This document shows, one piece after another, positions 44,281 through 52,489 of a stretch of DNA of 64,000 nucleotides (position 1 is its first letter; each line of letters starts with the position of its first letter). The notes under the pieces are model-generated. The model was not told the origin of the DNA, ran no database searches, and saw only the letters and a list, made by a program, of their open reading frames with translations. Source of the stretch: Kluyvera ascorbata_C (lineage in GTDB: Bacteria > Pseudomonadota > Gammaproteobacteria > Enterobacterales > Enterobacteriaceae); contig NZ_JBIQOI010000001.1 in NCBI RefSeq assembly GCF_044197065.1, forward strand, positions 682,001 through 746,000, read 5' to 3'. Both the position numbers and the translations under genes were made by a program.

Positions 44281-44416
44281 GGTGGTTCCTCTGTAAACGG
44301 GCTGTCGGGGGCATACCTTACAATCGACGTCTGGTGATTGAACTGATAATTATTGTTAATTTTTGTGAGCGTATGCAATAAGCGTTCAGCAAACAGTCGT
44401 ATAAGCTGCTCCGGGC

Positions 44417-44445
44417 TTATCGCGAGCGAGAATTTCCAGTATAAT
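44417..44445 (+). promoter_or_regulatory. aspS promoter
   Basis: TTATCG (44417-44422), 17 bases, TATAAT (44440-44445). A GC-rich stretch follows, then GCCTGC / GCAGGC hairpin (44498-44512) in the leader. Confidence 0.6.
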
Positions 44446-44547
44446 AGCCCCCTTTTTTCATCCAGTAGTGACATTCAGCCAAAGCTGCGACAGTAACGCC
44501 TGCACGGCAGGCGACAATCCGCCGACGGCTAAGTTAAGGGATATCTC

Positions 44548-46335
44548 ATGCGTACAGAATATTGCGGACAGCTTCGACAGTCCCACGTTGGGCAGCAGGT
44601 GACTCTGTGTGGTTGGGTCAACCGCCGTCGTGATCTCGGTAGCCTCATTTTTATCGACATGCGCGACCGTGAAGGCATTGTACAGGTGTTCTTCGATCCG
44701 GACCGTGCGGATGCCTTGAAGTTAGCCTCTGAACTGCGTAACGAGTTCTGCATTCAGGTAACCGGCACCGTTCGTGCGCGTGACGAAAAGAACATCAACG
44801 CGGATATGGCGACCGGCGCTATTGAAGTTCTGGCCTCCGATCTGACCATCATCAACCGTTCAGAATCACTGCCGCTGGACTCCAACCACGTCAACACCGA
44901 AGAAGCACGTCTGAAGTACCGCTACCTCGACCTGCGTCGTCCGGAAATGGCTCAGCGCCTGAAAACCCGCGCTAAAATCACCAGCTTCGTACGTCGCTTT
45001 ATGGACGATCACGGTTTCCTCGATATCGAAACCCCGATGCTGACCAAAGCGACCCCGGAAGGCGCGCGCGACTACCTGGTACCGTCTCGCGTACATAAAG
45101 GTAAATTCTACGCGCTGCCGCAGTCTCCTCAGCTGTTCAAACAGCTGCTGATGATGTCCGGCTTCGATCGCTACTATCAGATTGTTAAATGCTTCCGTGA
45201 CGAAGACCTGCGCGCTGACCGTCAGCCAGAATTCACCCAGATCGACGTCGAAACCTCCTTCATGACCGCACCACAGGTGCGCGAAGTGATGGAAGCGCTG
45301 GTGCGTCAGCTGTGGCTGGAAGTGAAAGGCGTAGATCTGGGCGACTTCCCGATCATGACCTTCGCTGAAGCAGAACGCCGTTACGGCTCCGACAAACCGG
45401 ACCTGCGTAACCCAATGGAGCTGGTTGACGTTGCTGACCTGCTGAAGTCCGTTGAATTCGCGGTGTTCTCCGGCCCGGCAAACGATCCGAAAGGCCGTGT
45501 GGCTGCGCTGCGCGTACCGGGCGGTGCTGCACTGACCCGTAAGCTGATTGATGAATACGGCAACTTCGTGAAGATTTATGGCGCGAAAGGCCTGGCTTAC
45601 ATCAAAGTCACCGAACGTGCGAAGGGCGTGGAAGGTATCACCAGCCCGGTGGCCAAGTTCCTGACCCCAGAAATCATTGAAGCGATCCTCGAGCGCACTG
45701 GCGCGCAGGACGGCGACATGATCTTCTTCGGCGCGGACAACAAGAAAGTGGTTGCCGATGCGATGGGCGCGCTGCGTCTGAAGCTGGGTAAAGATCTGAA
45801 CCTGACCGACGAAAACATGTGGGCGCCGCTGTGGGTTATCGACTTCCCAATGTTTGAAGAAGATGGTGAAGGCGGTCTGACCGCAATGCACCACCCGTTC
45901 ACCTCGCCGAAAGACATGACTGCCGAAGAGCTCAAAGCAGCGCCGGAAGATGCGGTAGCGAACGCCTACGACATGGTTATCAACGGTTACGAAGTGGGCG
46001 GCGGCTCCGTGCGTATTCACCGTGGTGACATGCAGCAGACCGTATTCGGCATCCTCGGCATCAACGAACAAGAGCAGCGCGAGAAGTTTGGCTTCCTGCT
46101 GGACGCGCTGAAGTACGGTACGCCTCCGCACGCAGGCCTGGCATTCGGTCTTGACCGTCTGACCATGCTGCTGACCGGCACCGATAACATCCGTGACGTT
46201 ATCGCCTTCCCGAAAACCACCGCGGCAGCCTGTCTGATGACCGAAGCACCAAGCTTCGCTAATCCGGCATCTCTGGGCGAACTGGGTATTCAGGTTGTGG
46301 CGAAAGACAAAAAAGAGTCACTGGAGAACGAGTAA
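44548..46335 (+). CDS. aspS: Aspartyl-tRNA synthetase
   Basis: Class II synthetase charging tRNA-Asp, 595 residues (E. coli 590). N-terminal OB-fold anticodon domain (CGWVNRRRDLGSLIFIDMRD), class II motif 2 in YQIVKCFRDEDLRADRQPEF, the bacterial GAD insertion, and motif 3 in GLAFGLDRLTMLLTG. Start at 44548 with TTAAGGGATA upstream. nudB starts one base after the stop, then yebC, so the three are likely one operon. Confidence 0.98.
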   Translation: MRTEYCGQLRQSHVGQQVTLCGWVNRRRDLGSLIFIDMRDREGIVQVFFDPDRADALKLASELRNEFCIQVTGTVRARDEKNINADMATGAIEVLASDLTIINRSESLPLDSNHVNTEEARLKYRYLDLRRPEMAQRLKTRAKITSFVRRFMDDHGFLDIETPMLTKATPEGARDYLVPSRVHKGKFYALPQSPQLFKQLLMMSGFDRYYQIVKCFRDEDLRADRQPEFTQIDVETSFMTAPQVREVMEALVRQLWLEVKGVDLGDFPIMTFAEAERRYGSDKPDLRNPMELVDVADLLKSVEFAVFSGPANDPKGRVAALRVPGGAALTRKLIDEYGNFVKIYGAKGLAYIKVTERAKGVEGITSPVAKFLTPEIIEAILERTGAQDGDMIFFGADNKKVVADAMGALRLKLGKDLNLTDENMWAPLWVIDFPMFEEDGEGGLTAMHHPFTSPKDMTAEELKAAPEDAVANAYDMVINGYEVGGGSVRIHRGDMQQTVFGILGINEQEQREKFGFLLDALKYGTPPHAGLAFGLDRLTMLLTGTDNIRDVIAFPKTTAAACLMTEAPSFANPASLGELGIQVVAKDKKESLENE

Positions 46336-46336
46336 C

Positions 46337-46780
46337 ATGTCATTCAAGCGGCCCGTTTCTATTCTGGTGGTCATTTACGCCCAGGACAGTAAACGGGTGC
46401 TGATGCTACAGCGACGCGATGACCCTGATTTCTGGCAGTCGGTTACCGGCAGCCTGGAAGAGGGGGAAACCGCGTCGCAGGCCGCCCTGCGTGAAGTAAA
46501 GGAAGAGGTCACTATCGACGTTGTTTCTGAGCAACTGACCTTGATGGACTGTCAACGCACGGTGGAGTTTGAAATTTTTCAACATTTACGTCATCGCTAT
46601 GCGCCGGGCGTTGAGCGCAATACAGAATCCTGGTTCTGCCTTGCGCTGCCCCATGAGCGGGAAGTTGTGTTCACCGAGCACCTGACCTACCAGTGGCTCG
46701 ATGCGCCCGCCGCGGCTGCACTCACCAAGTCGTGGAGTAACCGGCAGGCGATTGAAGAATTTGTCATTAACGCTGCCTGA
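46337..46780 (+). CDS. nudB: Dihydroneopterin triphosphate diphosphatase NudB
   Basis: Nudix hydrolase removing pyrophosphate from dihydroneopterin triphosphate in folate synthesis. 147 residues; the Nudix box spans residues 38-60 (GSLEEGETA ... REVKEEV). ATG at 46337 just behind the aspS stop, with GGAG at 46323-46326. The N-terminus (MSFKRPVSILVV) is a few residues shorter than in E. coli. Confidence 0.95.
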   Translation: MSFKRPVSILVVIYAQDSKRVLMLQRRDDPDFWQSVTGSLEEGETASQAALREVKEEVTIDVVSEQLTLMDCQRTVEFEIFQHLRHRYAPGVERNTESWFCLALPHEREVVFTEHLTYQWLDAPAAAALTKSWSNRQAIEEFVINAA

Positions 46781-46808
46781 AAGGGCATAGTTTTTTGGAG
46801 ATATTTTT

Positions 46809-47552
46809 ATGGCAGGTCATAGTAAATGGGCCAACACCAGACATCGTAAAGCGGCGCAGGATGCTAAGCGCGGCAAAATCTTCACCAAGATCATTCGTGA
46901 ACTGGTGACGGCGGCCAAACTGGGCGGCGGCGATCCGGATGCGAACCCACGTCTGCGTGCCGCGGTTGATAAAGCCCTGGCCAACAACATGACGCGTGAC
47001 ACCCTGAACCGTGCTATCGCGCGCGGCGTGGGCGGTGATGAAGATTCCAACATGGAAACCATCATCTATGAAGGCTACGGTCCTGGCGGCACTGCGGTGA
47101 TGATCGAATGTCTGTCCGACAACCGTAACCGTACCGTTGCTGAAGTGCGTCACGCGTTCAGCAAAACCGGTGGCAACCTCGGTACCGACGGTTCCGTTGC
47201 TTACCTCTTCAGCAAAAAAGGGATTATTTCTTTTGAGCAGGGCGACGAAGACACCATCATGGAAGCCGCGCTGGAAGCTGGTGCTGAAGACGTTGTGACC
47301 TTCGACGATGGCGCGATCGACGTGTACACCGCGTGGGAAGAAATGGGTAAAGTGCGTGATGCGCTGGAAGCGGCTGGCCTGAAGGCTGACGCAGCAGAAG
47401 TCTCTATGATCCCGTCTACCAAAGCGGACATGGATGCCGAAACGGCGCCGAAGCTGATGCGTCTCATCGACATGCTGGAAGACTGTGACGACGTTCAGGA
47501 AGTTTACCATAACGGCGAAATCTCTGACGAGGTTGCAGCAACCTTAGAATGA
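46809..47552 (+). CDS. yebC: YebC/TACO1-family translation factor
   Basis: 247 residues, E. coli 246. MAGHSKWANTRHRKAAQDAK, YEGYGPGGTAVMIE and TGGNLGTDGSVAYLF are strict family signatures. Long annotated as a transcriptional regulator; more recent work on the family points to a ribosome-associated role at difficult (proline-rich) sequences. It starts 28 bases after nudB behind TTGGAG. Confidence 0.96.
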   Translation: MAGHSKWANTRHRKAAQDAKRGKIFTKIIRELVTAAKLGGGDPDANPRLRAAVDKALANNMTRDTLNRAIARGVGGDEDSNMETIIYEGYGPGGTAVMIECLSDNRNRTVAEVRHAFSKTGGNLGTDGSVAYLFSKKGIISFEQGDEDTIMEAALEAGAEDVVTFDDGAIDVYTAWEEMGKVRDALEAAGLKADAAEVSMIPSTKADMDAETAPKLMRLIDMLEDCDDVQEVYHNGEISDEVAATLE

Positions 47553-47586
47553 GGTGGCTGTATCGCAACCTGACAGGAGGTGCGTG

Positions 47587-48108
47587 ATGTCTATTATTCT
47601 CGGCATTGACCCGGGGTCGCGCATCACCGGTTATGGTGTCATTCGCCAGGTCGGCAGACAGCTGACTTATCTTGGCAGCGGATGCATCCGCACCAAGGTT
47701 GACGATCTTCCGTCGCGCCTGAAGCTGATTTATGCAGGTGTGACGGAAATTATCACCCAGTTCCAGCCGGACTATTTTGCTATTGAGCAGGTCTTTATGG
47801 CGAAAAACGCCGACTCGGCGCTTAAGCTGGGGCAGGCGCGTGGGGTGGCAATTGTCGCCGCCACCAATCAGGAACTCCCGGTTTTTGAGTATGCCGCCCG
47901 TCAGGTGAAACAGACCGTCGTGGGTATTGGTAGTGCGGAAAAAAGCCAGGTTCAGCATATGGTGCGCACGCTGTTAAAGCTTCCCGCCAACCCTCAGGCC
48001 GATGCTGCCGATGCGCTGGCTATCGCCATTACCCACTGCCACGTTAGCCAGAATGCCATGCAAATGAGCGACTCTCGGCTGAACTTAGCGCGTGGGCGAT
48101 TACGATAA
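47587..48108 (+). CDS. ruvC: Holliday junction resolvase RuvC
   Basis: Cuts four-way junctions with RuvAB in recombinational repair. 173 residues: IILGIDPGSRITGYG has the first catalytic Asp, DYFAIEQVF the Glu, and NPQADAADALAIAI the last Asp pair. ATG at 47587 behind AGGAGGTG (47576-47583). An upstream GTG at 47554 is rejected. It is separated from ruvA by a hairpin that is also a LexA box. Confidence 0.97.
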   Translation: MSIILGIDPGSRITGYGVIRQVGRQLTYLGSGCIRTKVDDLPSRLKLIYAGVTEIITQFQPDYFAIEQVFMAKNADSALKLGQARGVAIVAATNQELPVFEYAARQVKQTVVGIGSAEKSQVQHMVRTLLKLPANPQADAADALAIAITHCHVSQNAMQMSDSRLNLARGRLR

Positions 48109-48118
48109 CCACAAATCA

Positions 48119-48145
48119 GGCTGGATAAACATCCAGCCTTTTTTT
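48119..48145 (+). terminator. Terminator of ruvC
   Basis: GGCTGGAT / ATCCAGCC, 8-bp stem, AAAC loop, then TTTTTTT. The same bases contain the LexA box of ruvA. Confidence 0.88.
48121..48136 (+). promoter_or_regulatory. LexA (SOS) box of ruvAB
   Basis: CTGGATAAACATCCAG is a CTG-N10-CAG palindrome at the position of the known E. coli ruvAB SOS box, 54 bases before the ruvA start. It makes ruvAB, but not ruvC, DNA-damage inducible. Confidence 0.87.
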
Positions 48146-48189
48146 ATGATAGTACATTACTCTTTTAGCCCTTAACGCAGGAGCGTCAC

Positions 48190-48801
48190 GTGATAGGCAG
48201 ACTCAGAGGCATCATTCTCGAAAAACAACCCCCGCTGGTTCTTCTGGAAACGGGCGGTGTAGGCTATGAAGTGCATATGCCAATGACCTGTTTTTACGAG
48301 CTGCCGGAAGCCGGGCAGGAAGCGATTGTCTTCACCCACTTCGTCGTCCGTGAAGACGCACAGCTGCTTTACGGTTTTAATAACAAGCAGGAACGTACGC
48401 TGTTTAAAGAGCTGATTAAGACCAACGGCGTTGGGCCGAAGCTGGCGCTGGCGATTCTCTCCGGCATGTCGGCGCAGCAGTTCGTCAACGCGGTGGAGCG
48501 TGAAGAACTGGGGGCGCTGGTTAAGCTGCCGGGCATCGGCAAGAAAACGGCGGAACGTCTGATTGTCGAAATGAAAGACCGCTTTAAAGGTCTGCATGGC
48601 GATCTCTTTACGCCAGCCGCCGATCTGGTACTGACGTCTCCTGCAGGACCGAGCGGCGACGATGCCGAGCAGGAAGCGGTTGCTGCGCTGGTGGCACTGG
48701 GCTATAAACCTCAGGAAGCCAGCCGAATGGTAAGCAAAGTTGCTCGTTCGGATGCCAGCAGCGAAACATTGATCCGCGAAGCGCTCCGCGCGGCGCTATG
48801 A
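48190..48801 (+). CDS. ruvA: Holliday junction DNA helicase subunit RuvA
   Basis: Binds junctions and loads RuvB. 203 residues, E. coli length: N-terminal OB domain (MIGRLRGIILEKQPPLVL), tandem helix-hairpin-helix motifs (TNGVGPKLALAILS, LPGIGKKTAERLIVE) and the C-terminal RuvB-contact domain. GTG start at 48190 with CAGGAG upstream. ruvB follows after 8 bases. Confidence 0.98.
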   Translation: MIGRLRGIILEKQPPLVLLETGGVGYEVHMPMTCFYELPEAGQEAIVFTHFVVREDAQLLYGFNNKQERTLFKELIKTNGVGPKLALAILSGMSAQQFVNAVEREELGALVKLPGIGKKTAERLIVEMKDRFKGLHGDLFTPAADLVLTSPAGPSGDDAEQEAVAALVALGYKPQEASRMVSKVARSDASSETLIREALRAAL

Positions 48802-48809
48802 GGTAGAGG

Positions 48810-49820
48810 ATGATTGAAGCAGACCGCCTGATTTCATCAGGCAGTAGCATGGCGGAAGAGGTGGCGGATCGCGCTATCCGCCCTAAGTTACTGGCCGAAT
48901 ATATCGGCCAGCCGCACGTTCGCTCGCAGATGGAGATCTTTATCCAGGCGGCGAAGCTGCGCGGTGACGCACTTGACCACCTGCTTATTTTCGGCCCGCC
49001 GGGGCTCGGGAAAACCACGCTCGCCAATATCGTTGCCAACGAAATGGGCGTAAACCTGCGCACCACGTCAGGTCCGGTGCTGGAAAAAGCGGGCGATCTG
49101 GCGGCGATGCTGACCAACCTCGAACCTCATGACGTGCTGTTTATTGATGAAATCCATCGCCTTTCACCTGTGGTGGAAGAGGTGCTCTATCCGGCAATGG
49201 AAGATTACCAGCTCGATATCATGATTGGGGAAGGCCCGGCCGCGCGTTCAATTAAAATCGACCTGCCGCCGTTTACCCTGATTGGCGCCACCACGCGCGC
49301 GGGCTCGCTGACGTCACCGCTGCGTGACCGTTTCGGCATCGTGCAGCGTCTTGAGTTTTATCAGGTACCTGATTTACAGCATATCGTGGGGCGCAGCGCG
49401 CGCTTTATGGGGCTGGAGATGAGCGATGATGGCGCCCTGGAAGTGGCCCGCCGCGCGCGGGGAACGCCGCGTATCGCCAACCGCCTGCTGCGCCGCGTAC
49501 GTGACTTTGCGGAAGTGAAGCATGACGGAACCATTTCGGCAGATATCGCCGCCCAGGCGCTGGATATGCTCAACGTCGATGCGGAAGGCTTTGACTATAT
49601 GGACCGCAAGCTGCTGCTGGCGGTAATCGATAAGTTCTTCGGTGGGCCGGTTGGGTTGGATAACCTGGCGGCAGCAATCGGGGAAGAACGTGAAACCATT
49701 GAAGACGTGCTGGAGCCGTATTTGATTCAGCAGGGGTTCTTACAACGTACTCCACGTGGGCGTATGGCGACGAGCCGTGCGTGGAACCACTTTGGGATTA
49801 CGCCACCGGAAATGCCGTAA
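48810..49820 (+). CDS. ruvB: Holliday junction branch-migration ATPase RuvB
   Basis: AAA+ motor of 336 residues. Walker A GPPGLGKTT, Walker B FIDEIHRLS, sensor 1 LIGATTRAGSL and the arginine finger in TSPLRDRFGI are intact; the C-terminus is a winged helix. Second gene of the LexA-controlled ruvAB operon. A family A palindrome follows. Confidence 0.98.
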   Translation: MIEADRLISSGSSMAEEVADRAIRPKLLAEYIGQPHVRSQMEIFIQAAKLRGDALDHLLIFGPPGLGKTTLANIVANEMGVNLRTTSGPVLEKAGDLAAMLTNLEPHDVLFIDEIHRLSPVVEEVLYPAMEDYQLDIMIGEGPAARSIKIDLPPFTLIGATTRAGSLTSPLRDRFGIVQRLEFYQVPDLQHIVGRSARFMGLEMSDDGALEVARRARGTPRIANRLLRRVRDFAEVKHDGTISADIAAQALDMLNVDAEGFDYMDRKLLLAVIDKFFGGPVGLDNLAAAIGEERETIEDVLEPYLIQQGFLQRTPRGRMATSRAWNHFGITPPEMP

Positions 49821-49830
49821 CCTTTGAGTA

Positions 49831-49902
49831 TTCCCGGCGTCGCTTTGCTCGGCCGGGCTACGGTGCATTGTCGCCCGGCCGAGCAAAGCGACGCCGGGGA
49901 AA
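49831..49902. repeat. Dispersed palindrome, family A, copy 5
   Basis: TTCCCGGCGTCGCTTTGCTC ... GGCCGGGC (49831-49858) is the reverse complement of GCCCGGCCGAGCAAAGCGAC ... GCCGGG (49873-49898) with a 14-base loop. It fills the gap between the convergent ruvB and znuB genes and touches the znuB stop. Confidence 0.85.
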
Positions 49903-50688
49903 TCAGGCGGCTGCCTTCTTCGACATACTCAAAATAAACAACATTGCCGCACAAAGCACCACGGATGGCCCCGCTGGCGTGTCATAAAACGCCGAGAAGG
50001 TTAATCCGCCCGTCACCGCTATCATCCCAATACCGACCGCAATTGCGGCCATCTGTTCAGGCGTACGTGCAAAGCGACGCGCCGTGGCCGCCGGGATAAT
50101 CAGCAGCGACGTGATAATCAGCGCGCCGACAAACTTCATCGCTACGCCAATGGTGAGCGCCGTGACCAGCATCAGCAACAGCTTCACCCGCTGTAACTTC
50201 ACGCCGTCGACAAAGGCAAGATCCGGGCTGATGGTCATCGACAGCAAATTACGCCACTGCCAGAACAGAATCGCCAGCACCACCACCACGCCCAGCGCAA
50301 TGGAGATAAGATCCTGCGGCGTGACGGCGAGCAGATCGCCGAACAGATAAGCCATCAGGTCAACGCGAATATTCGACATCAGGCTGACCACCACCAGACC
50401 CAACGACAGCGCGCTATGCGCCATAATACCCAGCAGGGTATCCACGGCGAGGTGAGGGCGTTTTTCAAGCCATACCAGACCGCCCGCCAACAGCAGCGTT
50501 ACAAAGATAACCGCATAGAATGGATTAACGTTCAGCAACAGGCCAAATGCCACGCCTAGCAGAGAAGCGTGTGCCAGTGTATCGCCAAAATAGGACATCC
50601 GTCGCCAGACAACAAACGAGCCCAGCGGGCCAGCAGCGCACGCCAGCATCATTCCGGCAAGCCAGCCGGGAAGTAAAATTTCAATCAT
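49903..50688 (-). CDS. znuB: Zinc ABC transporter permease ZnuB
   Basis: 261-residue inner-membrane permease of the ABC-3 (metal) family with about eight helices. LPGWLAGMMLACAAGPLGSF, RRMSYFGDTLAHASLLGVAF and AMKFVGALIITSLLIIPAA are characteristic. It overlaps znuC by 4 bases and would be co-repressed with it by Zur. Confidence 0.97.
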   Translation of the reverse strand: MIEILLPGWLAGMMLACAAGPLGSFVVWRRMSYFGDTLAHASLLGVAFGLLLNVNPFYAVIFVTLLLAGGLVWLEKRPHLAVDTLLGIMAHSALSLGLVVVSLMSNIRVDLMAYLFGDLLAVTPQDLISIALGVVVVLAILFWQWRNLLSMTISPDLAFVDGVKLQRVKLLLMLVTALTIGVAMKFVGALIITSLLIIPAATARRFARTPEQMAAIAVGIGMIAVTGGLTFSAFYDTPAGPSVVLCAAMLFILSMSKKAAA

Positions 50689-51440
50689 GACTGCCCATTT
50701 CCCCGACGTAAAACGATACGGCCCTGTAAATCATGGCGATGATTATGCTGATGGCGGTAAATACCCAGCTGTTCTGCCCCGCGAGGGCCGAACATCGAGA
50801 TAAATTCCGGATGCATAGAAACCACGTCCGGCGTACCGGAGCAGCAGATATGGTGGTTAAGGCACAGCACGTCGTCGGTTTTCGCCATCACCAGATGCAG
50901 ATCGTGAGAGACCATCAGCACCGCGCAGTCGAGTTCCTGGCGAAGCTGGTTGATAAGATCGTAAAGCGCGACCTGACCGTTCACATCCACGCCCTGAGTC
51001 GGTTCATCCAGCACCAGCAATTGCGGTTTATTCAGCAGCGCTCGTGCGAGCAGCACACGCTGGGTTTCCCCACCGGAGAGCTTCTGCATGGGGGCGTCCT
51101 GCAGATGTCCCGCCTGAACGCGCTTCAGCGCGGGCAGGATATCTTCTTTCCGCGTCGCCGGATGTAAACGTAAAAATCGCTTGACGGTCAGCGGCAATGT
51201 GGCGTCGAGGTGTAACTTTTGCGGCACATAACCAATGCGCAGATGTTTATCGCGGATGACAACACCTTCGCTAGGTGCTACGAGGCCGAGCACCACGCGT
51301 ACCAGCGTCGATTTGCCCGCGCCGTTCGGACCAAGCAGCGTCAGAATGCGGCCTGGCTTGAGATTCAGCGAGATGTCAGCAAGCACCCGGCGCTGGCCGA
51401 AGGTGACGGAGACATTTTCCAGAGATACAAGATTCGTCAT
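50685..51440 (-). CDS. znuC: Zinc ABC transporter ATPase ZnuC
   Basis: 251-residue ATPase: Walker A GPNGAGKST, signature LSGGETQRVLLARAL, Walker B LLVLDEPTQGVD. The His-rich tail IYRHQHNHRHDLQG is typical of ZnuC and may sense or buffer zinc. Start at 51440 (MTNLVSLENVSVTF); an in-frame start 18 bases upstream would intrude towards the Zur box. Divergent from znuA. Confidence 0.97.
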   Translation of the reverse strand: MTNLVSLENVSVTFGQRRVLADISLNLKPGRILTLLGPNGAGKSTLVRVVLGLVAPSEGVVIRDKHLRIGYVPQKLHLDATLPLTVKRFLRLHPATRKEDILPALKRVQAGHLQDAPMQKLSGGETQRVLLARALLNKPQLLVLDEPTQGVDVNGQVALYDLINQLRQELDCAVLMVSHDLHLVMAKTDDVLCLNHHICCSGTPDVVSMHPEFISMFGPRGAEQLGIYRHQHNHRHDLQGRIVLRRGNGQS

Positions 51441-51466
51441 AGCAATTAGGGGTTGCACAAGATAGT

Positions 51467-51488
51467 GAATGTTATAATATCACACTTC
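51467..51488. promoter_or_regulatory. Zur operator between znuA and znuCB
   Basis: GAATGTTATAATATCACAC then TTC is a near-palindrome matching the enterobacterial Zur box (GAAATGTTATANTATAACA type) and lies in the 77-base divergent promoter region, so one site can repress both arms of the zinc importer when zinc is plentiful. Confidence 0.87.
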
Positions 51489-51517
51489 ACTTACTCATTT
51501 CGATTAATAGACGCATT

Positions 51518-52477
51518 ATGTTACAGAAAAATACGCTTCTTTTCGCAGCTTTATCCGCTGCACTTTGGGGAACGACAGCACAGCATGCTGATGCAGCCGT
51601 TGTCGCATCGCTTAAGCCGTTAGGCTTTATTGCTTCAGCCATTGCAGATGGCGTTACCGAGACGCAAGTATTACTGCCAGACGGTGCGTCTGAACATGAT
51701 TATTCACTGCGTCCATCTGATGCAAAACGCTTACAGAACGCGGACTTAGTCGTATGGATTGGTCCTGAGATGGAAGCATTTATGGACAAGTCATCGCAAA
51801 GCATTCCTGACAATAAAAAAGTCACTATCGCTCAGCTCGACGGCGTGAAACCGTTGCTCATGAAAGGGGCAGATGACGATGACCATGATGCCGCTGACGG
51901 AGATGATCATGACCACGCTCACGGCGAAAAAGGTGACGCGCATCACCATCATGGCGAGTACAACATGCACCTGTGGCTCTCCCCAGAGATAGCGCGGCTG
52001 TCGGCGGTTGCAATCCATGACAAATTAGTGGAACTTATGCCCCAGAGTCGAGCCCGACTCGATGCCAACCTGAAGGATTTTGAGGCCAATCTGGCCGCAA
52101 CCGATAAGCAGGTGGCGAACGAGCTGGCACCGGTGAAAGGAAAGGGGTACTTCGTTTTTCATGATGCCTATGGCTATTACGAAAAACACTACGGTTTGAC
52201 GCCGCTTGGGCACTTCACCGTTAACCCCGAAATTCAACCCGGTGCGCAGCGTTTACATCAAATAAGAACACAGTTGGTTGAGCAAAAAGCAACCTGCGTT
52301 TTTGCTGAGCCACAATTCAGGCCCGCCGTCGTTGAATCTGTTGCGCGGGGAACGAGCGTTCGCATGGGAACACTCGATCCTCTAGGCACGAACATTAAGC
52401 TGAGTAAAGAGAGCTATCCAGCGTTTCTTACTCAACTGGCGACCCAGTATGCGAGCTGCCTGAAAGGAGATAAGTAA
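51518..52477 (+). CDS. znuA: Zinc ABC transporter periplasmic binding protein ZnuA
   Basis: 319-residue zinc-binding protein with signal peptide (about 1-26, cleavage near ADA|AVVAS). Metal ligands: His60 (GASEHDYSLRPSD), a His after the loop (EYNMHLWLSPEIA) and a third in FVFHDAYGYYEKHYG. The His/Asp-rich loop (residues about 119-147) collects zinc. The loop is longer and more acidic than the E. coli one. mepM starts 12 bases after its stop. Confidence 0.97.
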   Translation: MLQKNTLLFAALSAALWGTTAQHADAAVVASLKPLGFIASAIADGVTETQVLLPDGASEHDYSLRPSDAKRLQNADLVVWIGPEMEAFMDKSSQSIPDNKKVTIAQLDGVKPLLMKGADDDDHDAADGDDHDHAHGEKGDAHHHHGEYNMHLWLSPEIARLSAVAIHDKLVELMPQSRARLDANLKDFEANLAATDKQVANELAPVKGKGYFVFHDAYGYYEKHYGLTPLGHFTVNPEIQPGAQRLHQIRTQLVEQKATCVFAEPQFRPAVVESVARGTSVRMGTLDPLGTNIKLSKESYPAFLTQLATQYASCLKGDK

Positions 52478-52489
52478 GGAAGTGAATAC

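Noticed and set aside
44866..46131. 421-codon minus-strand frame inside aspS
   Set aside because: Shadow of AspRS codon bias; no homology recognised and no promoter.
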